64,000 nucleotides of DNA from Streptacidiphilus jeojiense (GTDB taxonomy: Bacteria; Actinomycetota; Actinomycetes; Streptomycetales; Streptomycetaceae). This document shows positions 9,701 to 16,194 of the stretch, piece by piece; the stretch's first letter is position 1, and each line of letters starts with the position of its first letter. The notes under the pieces were generated by a model, which saw only the letters and a program-made list of their open reading frames with translations, ran no database searches and was not told where the DNA came from. The stretch spans positions 558,001-622,000 of the forward strand of contig NZ_JOEH01000004.1 of NCBI RefSeq assembly GCF_000719095.1. The letters run 5' to 3'. The translations under genes and the position numbers were made by a program.

Positions 9701-10654
9701 CTGGGCGTCAGTCTGCGGCTGACCGGTGACTTCAACGGCGCCCAGAACCTGGACCGGGAGACCTGGCACAGCTGGACCCAGATATACGGGCAGGACCACG
9801 TGGACAGTCTTCGGACCTGGCTCGGACTCATCCTGGACATCCGTGAACTGGGGGACTACGGCGCGGCGCTGACCTATCACCGGGAGATCGTCGAACAGGC
9901 GCGCAGCCTGTTGGGCCCCGAGAACCCGTTGACGCTGTCGGCAGTCCGCCACCTGGCGGTGGCGCTACGCAAGGCTGGAGAGCACAACGAAGCCCGAGAG
10001 GTGGCCGAACTGGCCAGGGGAAGCCTCATTCGACGGTACGGTGAGCACAATCCGGAGTCGATGGCCGCGACGCTGGAACTGACCGTTCACCTCAGGCATC
10101 CCGAGCAGACCGATTCCGCGCAGCGCACCCCTGAGGAACTGAGCGAATCCCGCAGTCTGGGTGAGCAGATTCTGGACGAATACGCCGCCACCTACGGGAC
10201 CGACCACCCGCACACCCTCTCGGCTGCTGTGAATCTCGCGATCACCCACCGCCTCCTCGGCCATCCGGAAACCGCACGCGACATCAACGACCGGGTTCTG
10301 AGCAAGTTCCGCGACTGCCTCGGAGAGGATCACCCAGCCAGTCTCGTCTGTCGGACGAACCTGGCCAGCGACTTCTTCAGCCTCGGCGACTTCGCGCAGG
10401 CGGAGGCACTGGATCAGGACACATTACGACGTACCAGCAGGGTCTTTGACGCCGGACATCCTTCGACGCTGGCTTGTGCAGTGAACCTCTCCATGGACCT
10501 TCGGGCGTTGGGGCAGCAGGACGCGGCGTCGATCCTCCACGACGAGACGGTGAACCGGCTTCGCGATCGTCTCGGTTCCGAACACCCGGCAGTCGCCCAG
10601 GCGGTGGCAGGCGACCACCGTGCCGACTGCGACATAGATCCGATGCCGCTATGA
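6770..10654 (+). CDS. fxsT: FxsT-like protein: SAV_2336-type N-terminus, NB-ARC NTPase, TPR array
   Basis: This 1294-residue protein has the architecture of the FxSxx-COOH system tetratricopeptide protein. Residues 1-430 are SAV_2336-like (RRIVLFVTDG, VAVLQLLP, spaced Trp). Residues 461-473 carry WGNIPPRNPNFTG, the entry to an NB-ARC NTPase with P-loop GMGGVGKS (500-507), Walker B LLVFDN (575-580), ILITSRN (599-605), DLPLA (650-654) and an MHD-like QMHR (779-782). From about 860 on are TPRs of the kinesin-light-chain type with LGxDHPxTL repeats. STAND ATPases of this sort usually act as ligand-triggered oligomerising switches. ATG 6770 has GGAGG 6 nt upstream; the gene begins 38 nt after the VMAP stop. 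A strong internal ribosome-binding site and ATG at 8090 lie at the domain junction. It converges on the HExxH gene with only 14 bp between stops. Confidence 0.85.
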   Translation: MAAVSDPQPPIGGRSGLEDREGLIAALRRLVAALPGTSTGERGSDWGLELVLDRGPTQPFWEDTLQELVVILSGAEAFGRPAVRVLGSHPNPSDGSEETRKAAAPCREGDRRIVLFVTDGSSSSWRSGALEPLLRRWARQGPVAVLQLLPIAAWQPTGFATWPALVRAPAPGVPNEELEWRYRGLGPDDPEVAVGSVPSNPVAVPVLALSRRSLDVWVDLLTGPQQRVALPVVPIGSDPSPPADPGPDPVVPPADRVAVLRRLAGPGVSELATVLAATPLTLPLVLRVQRVLLPTGGPADLAQLVLLGVLEPVADQQGTGERFAFTMPSGVREELLAKGRKDTLRRVVQVVGDHLDPRCERLWRLPALLQSSARPDWGPVTSATLPWVEVEKAVLQALSNECLAPAHELELLITEYLGTAMTVPGAGRAKHHPKQEKGTAMSEQTTRATVNQRGRTAPTVWGNIPPRNPNFTGREALLDSLHARLLQGKATAVLPHALHGMGGVGKSLLAVEYLYRRLGEYDVVWWIPAERTTQISLSLVELAPRLGLQPGSDSSSTVTAVLEALRRGEPYANWLLVFDNAESPEAVRAFFPSGGPGNILITSRNPQWASIAHPLEVDVFRREESKQLLRIRGPEISDADADRLAEALGDLPLAIEQAAAWHAETGMLADEYLRLLDEKRVDLLSVSAPLDYQMPVIAAWNISLDQLESKNPAALQLLQVCSFCAPDPISRSLFARMQGRPIAPELDAALADPIRLGQVIREIGRYSLARFDHRTNSIQMHRLVQTALLSRMTEEERIRMRQGTHLLLAANDPNDPTNVTRWSRYGELYPHVLVSEAVQSGDPWVRNLVINEVRYLMYWGDYEPGRAMAQTAYDLWSQELGADHPRTLEVARWLGFLLFSMGRYTEAASLNAVVVEAYRRSFGEDHQDTVDATGNVAIDRRVQGEFSAALELSRSVHQRYLRLLGPDEPETLRAAHNLGVSLRLTGDFNGAQNLDRETWHSWTQIYGQDHVDSLRTWLGLILDIRELGDYGAALTYHREIVEQARSLLGPENPLTLSAVRHLAVALRKAGEHNEAREVAELARGSLIRRYGEHNPESMAATLELTVHLRHPEQTDSAQRTPEELSESRSLGEQILDEYAATYGTDHPHTLSAAVNLAITHRLLGHPETARDINDRVLSKFRDCLGEDHPASLVCRTNLASDFFSLGDFAQAEALDQDTLRRTSRVFDAGHPSTLACAVNLSMDLRALGQQDAASILHDETVNRLRDRLGSEHPAVAQAVAGDHRADCDIDPMPL
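8073..8092 (+). promoter_or_regulatory. Internal ribosome-binding site and ATG inside the FxsT-like gene
   Basis: A purine block, AGGAGAAGGGG, stands 6 nt before an in-frame ATG (8090-8092, residue 441) exactly between the SAV_2336-like part and the NB-ARC-TPR part. It could start a separate NB-ARC-TPR polypeptide of about 854 residues, or be a relic of the gene fusion. Confidence 0.4.
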
Positions 10655-10668
10655 GAACAGCGCCCGGG

Positions 10669-12576
10669 TCACCGGCTTCCGGCGGAGAGGAACCAACGCA
10701 CCAGCTCCGTCGGCTGCGTTGAGGATGCTGACAAGGACGAACTGAGCGTCCGATGGACGGCTCTGATCAGTTCTGTCCGAGTGAACGGGGGATCGTACGG
10801 CTCATTGGCGCTGCGTTCCACGTCGTCGGCACTACCGCTCGCGCACGACGACATGGCCAGTACCAAGCCTGCCCAGGCGTTCGGCCGCGGTTCCGGGCAG
10901 AGCAACTCCTCCTCGTAGAGCTTCACTGCGTCCCCGGTTTCTCCCGCGACCAGCGCGAGGTCGGCGCGGGTCGCGCCGGGGACCTCCGCCGGCAGAAGCG
11001 TGGGGTGATGCCGCAACCGTTCGAATTCCTCAGGTCGGACGATGCGCATCCGGTGCAGCACGGCCAACACGTCGAGACGGCAGGCCAGCGGATCGATGTG
11101 GAGGAACGGATCCTCGCTTTCACCGTCGCCCCTGCTCCAGGCCGCCGGAGCGGCCTGGCCGGCCTTCCAGGCAGCAACGGCTCGACGCACCGTCGCGTTC
11201 GCCGGCGTGAGATGGTGAGCGCGCCAGCCCAGGTGGTGATGCCAGGCTGCGACCGCGGCGGATTGCCGCGGCCCCTCGGCCACCGGCTCCCTCAGCCAGG
11301 GCGCCACCTGCGCCTGCAGCGAGCGGACCAGGTCCGCACCGGTTCCGGTCAGTGCGGTATGGGAATCCAAGGAGCTGAGGACCGACCAGGTCTGTCGACG
11401 CCAGAGCGAGAATTCAAATGCGGCAAGCTCGGCTTCAGGGCCGCTGTCCCGGTGGAGCCGATCGCGCCAGAAGGCGGTCACGCCGGAGAAGGAATAGGCG
11501 CCGTGCAGAAGCCCGCCGAGCGGTCGCGGGTCGTCGCGCCAAGGGGCGTGAAACAGATCTGAACATTCCCTGAACAACGGTACTTGGTAGAGAAGGCCAT
11601 TGAGCAGCGAATGGCGGAATTCGTGAATGAGTGTCACCGCCAGCTGTACTGCGGCCTGATGCTCGTCACTTCCTTCCGGTTCCGAAAGAAGGACGCATCC
11701 CGGGGCGTCCGAGGTGGAGGCACTGTACGGCCGCAGGATCTCACCGCGTGGCAGCGGTATCACCGACAGCAGTCCCGCCGAGAGTGCACGCGCGCTCGTG
11801 GGGTGCTCGCGCGACAGCAGGGACCAGGCCGCCTCGGTCAACTCCTGCCAGCGCCGGTGCGAGGCGGCATCGATCCGGGCAGCAGGTGCGGCAGTCTCGG
11901 TTAGTCCGTAGGGGCCCAGGTCGTCGACGGCCACGACGAGCAGGTGCTCGCCCGCCGCGGCCCGCAGCCGACGCAGGCCCTCCCATCCGGGCGCGTCGTT
12001 CTCGGGGTCGGCGGGGAGTTCCATGGTCTGGCCGTATGCGGACACGGTCGCGGCCCCGGACACAACGCGGACCTCGGCGAAGCCGCCCTCGCCCGGGTGG
12101 TCGAAGGTGGCGCGACCGAGGCCGGGCAACATGACGCTGCCGTCGCGGAGGGGGACGTCGATGGTGGCGTCGAGACAGGAGGCAATCGCTGCTCCTGCTG
12201 CGAGCTGACTCAGATAGCCGAGGTCGACCGCAAGTGGGAACCGGTAGGGTCCGTCCTCGGCGTCGGTGCTGCCGAGACGTCGGAGCAGCTGAGTGAGCCA
12301 GAGCCCGGTCTGCGGGTCGAGCAGGAGGCGTCGCACCAGGTCCGGGTTGCACTTTTCGGCGAGTACCAGAAGGTTCCAGGCTTCACTCAGTCGCCCCTGG
12401 GGCGCGCGGAACAGCAGCGTGCGCAGCATGAGCAGACGGTTGCTGAGTGCCGCTCCGAGGAGTGGCGCGACCACGGACTCGTGCTCGTACGCCGAACTCA
12501 GGGCCAGAAGGGCCTGGGATGATAAACGATGGCCGGCGGGGACACCAGCGGCTCCCCCCAGGGGCGAACTCTGCAC
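10669..12576 (-). CDS. HExxH-motif peptide modification enzyme (alpha-ketoglutarate HExxH peptide beta-hydroxylase family)
   Basis: The 635-residue protein carries HEFRH at 318-322, followed by ECSDLFHAPWRDDPRPLGGLLHGAYSF (about 337-363). That APWRDDPRPL block is characteristic of the HExxH proteins found beside FxSxx-type RiPP precursors. Some members are iron- and alpha-ketoglutarate-dependent and hydroxylate a beta-carbon in the precursor core; by analogy H318 and H322 would ligate iron. The GTG start at 12576 lies 9 nt after the stop of the precursor-like gene, and the stop region itself supplies GAGG as ribosome-binding site, so translation is probably coupled. The first 290 residues are helical and poorly conserved. 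Substrate and residue modified are unknown; the upstream small gene is the obvious candidate substrate. Confidence 0.8.
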   Translation of the reverse strand: MQSSPLGGAAGVPAGHRLSSQALLALSSAYEHESVVAPLLGAALSNRLLMLRTLLFRAPQGRLSEAWNLLVLAEKCNPDLVRRLLLDPQTGLWLTQLLRRLGSTDAEDGPYRFPLAVDLGYLSQLAAGAAIASCLDATIDVPLRDGSVMLPGLGRATFDHPGEGGFAEVRVVSGAATVSAYGQTMELPADPENDAPGWEGLRRLRAAAGEHLLVVAVDDLGPYGLTETAAPAARIDAASHRRWQELTEAAWSLLSREHPTSARALSAGLLSVIPLPRGEILRPYSASTSDAPGCVLLSEPEGSDEHQAAVQLAVTLIHEFRHSLLNGLLYQVPLFRECSDLFHAPWRDDPRPLGGLLHGAYSFSGVTAFWRDRLHRDSGPEAELAAFEFSLWRRQTWSVLSSLDSHTALTGTGADLVRSLQAQVAPWLREPVAEGPRQSAAVAAWHHHLGWRAHHLTPANATVRRAVAAWKAGQAAPAAWSRGDGESEDPFLHIDPLACRLDVLAVLHRMRIVRPEEFERLRHHPTLLPAEVPGATRADLALVAGETGDAVKLYEEELLCPEPRPNAWAGLVLAMSSCASGSADDVERSANEPYDPPFTRTELIRAVHRTLSSSLSASSTQPTELVRWFLSAGSR

Positions 12577-12585
12577 GGGACTGCC

Positions 12586-12765
12586 TCAGCTCCCGTTGCT
12601 GCCGGCGATGGTTGCCAGCGGGCGTTCGACCCGGCTCAGCATGGACGCAATGGCTGGGCCAAGTGTGGTTTGGTCCAGTGAGGTGAGTTCTGCCAGCGAG
12701 ACGCGAGTGAGATCAGGCAGCCATGACGTGAGCACACGGCTTGGCGGCGTCTCGGACAGGTCCAT
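12586..12765 (-). CDS. Candidate RiPP precursor peptide, FxSxx-like leader with diverged C-terminus
   Basis: This short gene encodes 59 residues: ATG at 12765 with AGGAG 7 nt upstream, and TGA at 12586. Residues 16-43 follow the leader pattern of FxSxx-COOH precursors: LPDLTRVSLAELTSLD, then an alternating helix with Leu/Ala spacing (TTLGPAIASML). The family's C-terminal Phe-x-Ser-x-x is missing; the peptide ends LATIAGSNGS. It lies 9 nt upstream of the HExxH enzyme on the same strand and opposite the FxsT-like gene. Position, size, ribosome-binding site and leader pattern support a real gene; that it is processed, and where the core begins, is inference. The short Gly/Ser/Asn tail suggests a small core with an Asn that could be hydroxylated. 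Confidence 0.72.
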   Translation of the reverse strand: MDLSETPPSRVLTSWLPDLTRVSLAELTSLDQTTLGPAIASMLSRVERPLATIAGSNGS

Positions 12766-13133
12766 CGGCGGGCTCCTGAATGGGCTCGACCGGCCGAATC
12801 GCGCACATGTCTGAGGCGCGATTCAACCAGAGAAACAGATGGTGGGTAACTTTGCCATGAGTGGACAGTGAGTACCAATCGTGGGGTGCCCGTAGGGCCC
12901 CTGGTCGTTCAGGTTCTCCTGGTGTTCTGATCTGACGATGCGAGTGTCCCGTATTAGGAGTAATTGAACAGCTGCGTCCGGCCGGGCGATAGGTCCAGGA
13001 AAGGTGGCGGCGGGCGAAGTCCCGCGTTCGACCCGTTGGGAGCTGCTCGCCCTTCGAATGTGTTTGCGTCGAACAGGACGGAGACTGGAGCGTCGCCACG
13101 CACTCACCTGTCCTTGCTCGTACGCTGGCCCCC
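12766..13133. promoter_or_regulatory. Divergent intergenic region between the precursor-like gene and the RNB ribonuclease
   Basis: This 368-bp region holds no supported gene. Around 12,945-12,970 is an A/T-rich patch containing, on the minus strand, the -10-like hexamer TAATAC (12951-12956) that could drive the precursor-HExxH pair, with a long leader. On the plus strand TACGCT (13121-13126) lies 7 nt before the ribonuclease ATG, which has no ribosome-binding site, suggesting a leaderless or near-leaderless transcript. Short open frames here look random in codon use. Confidence 0.35.
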
Positions 13134-14579
13134 ATGCCCCGCCGCCATCTCAACCTGCGCACCGCAGGCACCGCGCTGATCGACAGGGAACTCGCCGCAG
13201 TCCGGGAGAGGATGGAGATCCCGGAGGGCTGGAGCCCCGAGGTGCTGGCCGAGGTCGAGCAGGCGGCCCGGACGCCCAGACCACCGCTCCACGACGCCAC
13301 GGCGCTGCCGCTGTTCACCGTCGACCCGCCCGACTCACGCGACCTCGACCAGGCCATGCACCTGGAGCGACGCGGCAGCGGCTATCGGGTTTTTTACGCC
13401 ATCGCCGACGTGGGCGCATTCGTCCGTCCCGGCGGGGCGATCGACGCCGAGGCCAGGCGCCGGGTGGAGACCCTGTACTTTCCCGACGTCCGGGTGCCGC
13501 TGCACCCGCCGCAGCTCTCCGAGGGAGCGGCCAGCCTACTTCCGGGCCAGGACGTCCCCGCCCTGCTCTGGCAGCTCGACCTGGACGCCGACGGGGTGCT
13601 GCTCTGCACCGACCTGCGCCGCGCCCTGGTCCGCAGCCGTCGCAAGCTCGACTACGCGGGCGTACAGCACGCCATCGACAGCGGCACCGCCGACGAGGCC
13701 CTGGCACTGCTCGGCGTCATCGGACCGCTGCGCGAGGAACGCGAACAGGACCGCGGCGGCATCAGCCTGCCTATCCCCGAGCAGGAGATCGAGCCGGTCG
13801 ACGGCGGCTACGCCCTCAGCTACCGCGCACCGCGTCCCGCCGACGGCTGGAACGCGCAGATCTCCCTGCTCACCGGCATGGCGGCGGCGGAGATGATGCT
13901 CGACGGCGCCGTCGGCCTGCTGCGCACCTTGTCGGCTGCCCCGCGGAGCGCGCAGGACCGGCTGCGCCGCACCGCTGCCGCGCTCGGCGTGGACTGGCCG
14001 GCCGGCCTCCCGTACCCGCAGCTGATCCGCTCGCTCAACCCCGAGCTCCCGGCGCACGCCGCCTTCCTGAACGAGTGCACCGGCCTGCTGCGGGGCGCCG
14101 GCTACACCGCCTTCGACGGCAGCGTCCCGCCGGAGCCCGGCCATGCGGCCGTCGCCGCCCCGTACGCGCACTGCACCGCCCCGCTGCGCCGCCTGGCCGA
14201 CCGCTTCGCCGGCGAGGTCTGCGCGGCGCTGGCGGCGGGCGAGCCGGTGCCGGACTGGGTACGGGCCGCGCTGCCGGAGATCCCCAAGCTGATGGAGACC
14301 GGCGACCGCCGCGCCCACGAGGTGGAACGCGCCAGCGTCGACCTGGTCGAGGCGGAACTGCTGCGCGGCCGCGAGGGCGAGGTCTTCGACGGCGTGGTCG
14401 TCGACGTGGACGAGCGCAAGCAGCTCACCGGCACCGTCCAACTCCGTGACCCGGCCGTCCGCGCCCGCCTCACCGACGACCGCCCGGGCGCCCTGGCCCT
14501 CCCGCTGGGCACCCACCTCCGGGTCCGCCTCACCATCGTCGAGCCCGGCAGCGGGACGGTGCGCTTCGCCCCGGCGTGA
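13134..14579 (+). CDS. RNB-domain ribonuclease (RNase II/R family, actinobacterial short form)
   Basis: The 481-residue protein is a 3'-to-5' exoribonuclease-like RNB protein without the C-terminal S1 domain of RNase II/R. The active-site segment is TVDPPDSRDLDQAM (62-75): D64, D70 and D72 correspond to three of the four catalytic aspartates of E. coli RNase II, while the fourth is Gln73. Further family blocks are FYAIADVGAFVRPG (87-100) and a late RRLADRF segment. This compact form is widespread in actinobacteria; its substrates are not well defined. ATG 13134 has no Shine-Dalgarno sequence, in keeping with a leaderless start. The stop overlaps a bidirectional hairpin shared with the converging Uma2 gene. 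Confidence 0.9.
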   Translation: MPRRHLNLRTAGTALIDRELAAVRERMEIPEGWSPEVLAEVEQAARTPRPPLHDATALPLFTVDPPDSRDLDQAMHLERRGSGYRVFYAIADVGAFVRPGGAIDAEARRRVETLYFPDVRVPLHPPQLSEGAASLLPGQDVPALLWQLDLDADGVLLCTDLRRALVRSRRKLDYAGVQHAIDSGTADEALALLGVIGPLREEREQDRGGISLPIPEQEIEPVDGGYALSYRAPRPADGWNAQISLLTGMAAAEMMLDGAVGLLRTLSAAPRSAQDRLRRTAAALGVDWPAGLPYPQLIRSLNPELPAHAAFLNECTGLLRGAGYTAFDGSVPPEPGHAAVAAPYAHCTAPLRRLADRFAGEVCAALAAGEPVPDWVRAALPEIPKLMETGDRRAHEVERASVDLVEAELLRGREGEVFDGVVVDVDERKQLTGTVQLRDPAVRARLTDDRPGALALPLGTHLRVRLTIVEPGSGTVRFAPA

Positions 14580-14605
14580 GGATCGGCTAGCCGACTAGCC
14601 GATCC
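14580..14605. terminator. Bidirectional terminator hairpin between convergent genes
   Basis: A perfect 11-bp stem, GGATCGGCTAG (14580-14590) with CTAGCCGATCC (14595-14605), has a 4-nt loop. It starts directly after the ribonuclease stop and includes the stop codon of the Uma2 gene on the other strand. Confidence 0.75.
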
Positions 14606-15158
14606 GGGGCCAGTCGGAGGTGTCGAGAACGAAGTCGGTGCCGTCGGCGGTGAAGGTCACCGTCTCCCCGAAGGGGTAGGTCTGGGGCTCCGGGGACACC
14701 CCGTTCTCCAGCCTGGTGAACAGCGTGCACAGGCCCTTGTACGGGTCGGCGATGAGGTAGGAATCAATCCCGGCGACCGCGTACTCCTGGACCTTGATGC
14801 CGTAGTCCTTCTCCCCGAGGTCGCTGGAGATGACCTCGATGGCCCCGGCGATGTCGCTTCGGGGCAACGGCTTGGCCGTCCTGGAGGCAGTGCTCCGCAG
14901 GATCGACACATCGGGGCAGAAACCACTCCTGGTGTGGGGAAACGGACTCAGCACGTCCGACAGGACCCGCCAGCGCGGCAGCCCGGCGGCCCGAGCCGCT
15001 TCCTGCCCCGCCAGGATGATCTCGCTGTGCGCACGCCCCTGAGGTGACAAGACGATCTCCCCACGTACCAGTTCGGACTTGAAACCGGGGGGAGCCTCGA
15101 GCTTCTCAAGAATGTCGAGCAGTTCCTGGTAAGTGAACACCTCGTGCGCAACCATCAT
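14595..15158 (-). CDS. Uma2 family (DUF820) putative PD-(D/E)XK endonuclease
   Basis: The 187-residue protein shows the DUF820/Uma2 pattern: FKSELVRGEIVLSP near residues 25-40, HSEIILAGQEAARAAG, the acidic CPDVSILR segment, AIEVISSD and KVQEYAVAGIDSYLIADP. These residues form the PD-(D/E)XK nuclease fold, with catalysis inferred at the Asp of PDV and the Glu of EVISSD. Such single-gene copies are very common in Streptomyces and their role is unknown. The start at 15158 (ATG ATG) follows GGAGGAG 7 nt upstream; the longer frame to 15293 runs into the rnpB promoter and is rejected. It stands divergent to rnpB. Confidence 0.88.
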   Translation of the reverse strand: MMVAHEVFTYQELLDILEKLEAPPGFKSELVRGEIVLSPQGRAHSEIILAGQEAARAAGLPRWRVLSDVLSPFPHTRSGFCPDVSILRSTASRTAKPLPRSDIAGAIEVISSDLGEKDYGIKVQEYAVAGIDSYLIADPYKGLCTLFTRLENGVSPEPQTYPFGETVTFTADGTDFVLDTSDWPRIG

Positions 15159-15278
15159 GTGCCTACTCCTCCCCGGCGCTGCCGGTTCCCGAGCGCGTTG
15201 CGGTCCACAACCGACTTTATCGCCCAACGAGACGCCTTCGCCGAAGTCACCGGGGTCAGGAGCCTCGCTGTGAGCGGC

Positions 15279-15284
15279 TACCAT
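15279..15284 (+). promoter_or_regulatory. Possible -10 element of rnpB
   Basis: The hexamer TACCAT fits the actinobacterial TAnnnT -10 pattern and lies 10 nt before the apparent 5' end of the RNase P RNA. No clear -35 element is seen. Confidence 0.3.
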
Positions 15285-15294
15285 GGTCCACACG

Positions 15295-15704
15295 GCGGAC
15301 GAGCCGGCCGGGCGGTCGCGTTACACCCCTCACGGGGTGTGCCGAGGAACGTCCGGGCTCCACACGGCAGGGTGGTGGGTAACGCCCACCCGGGGTGACC
15401 CGCGGGAAAGTGCCACAGAAAACAGACCGCCGGCCGCTTCGGCAGCCGGTAAGGGTGAAACGGTGGTGTAAGAGACCACCAGTGCCCAGGGTGACCTGGG
15501 CAGCTAGGTAAACCCCACCTGGAGCAAGGTCAAGATGGAACGCCGGAAGGCGCTCCGCGCAGGCGTTCGAGGGCTGCCCGCCCGAGCCTGCGGGTAGACC
15601 GCTGGAGGCTGTCGGCAACGGCAGTCGTAGATGGATGACCGCCTCCCGGTCGACCGCAAGGTCGGCCGGCGACAAAACCCGGCGTACAGGCCGTGCTCGT
15701 CCGC
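15295..15704 (+). ncRNA. rnpB: RNase P RNA, bacterial type A
   Basis: This is the catalytic RNA of RNase P, which matures tRNA 5' ends. The ends pair to form helix P1 (GCGGACGAG at 15295-15303 with CTCGTCCGC at 15696-15704). The universally conserved segments are present: GAGGAACGTCCGGGCTCCAC (about 15343-15362), AGGGTGAAACGGTGG (about 15450-15465), TAAGAGACCACCAG, and the 3' ACAAAACCCGGCGTACAGGC block (about 15672-15692). The length of about 410 nt is normal for Streptomyces. The exact termini are inferred from P1 pairing. Confidence 0.96.
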
Positions 15705-16194
15705 TGTTAAGCCTGTGAATTGCAACATGCTCAAGCGGTGAGGGCGTTCACGCAAGAGCACAACCCGCGCTGATGTGGGAGCTCCTGCCTAACTGAGAAC
15801 CGTATGTGGACCGATTCATGAGCCCCGGGGTGGCGGTGGCGGGTGGTCTGGAGGACCCGCATAGGCGGCGCTGGGGTAGGGCGGATGCGCGGCCGGGGTG
15901 GGTGGGGGCTAGTCGGCCGAGTTTCGTTCGACTGAGAGCGCCCTCGGCCGGCTGTATTCGGGGTCGTCCGGCGCTGCGGGGGCTGGGGATGTCAGTGGGG
16001 CCCCATAGACTTCAGCGCTCCGACAGGTTCGCCGGTGGCGGAGTCGCCGCGGGGTTGCCGGAGCACCCGGTAACGTCCGGGCACGGTTGTGTCTTGGGGC
16101 CGGTCCTGCTTTTCTTCAACCCAATCCAGCGGCCCCTGACAGCCGATGGACTACAGAGCACGTGTGCAACGCGCCGCCGAAAGGAGACCGACTC
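15705..16194. other. Gene-poor stretch between rnpB and the methyltransferase gene
   Basis: These 490 bp have no supported coding region; the open frames across it have codon use unlike neighbouring genes. It marks the left edge of the accessory island. No tRNA and no obvious attachment repeat was seen. AAGGAG at 16181-16186 is the ribosome-binding site of the next gene. Confidence 0.5.

Noticed and set aside
12823..13107. Minus-strand 94-codon frame upstream of the precursor-like gene
   Set aside because: No ribosome-binding site, random composition and no FxSxx-like leader.
15297..15704. Small reading frames inside rnpB
   Set aside because: The sequence is fully explained as RNase P RNA with conserved helices.
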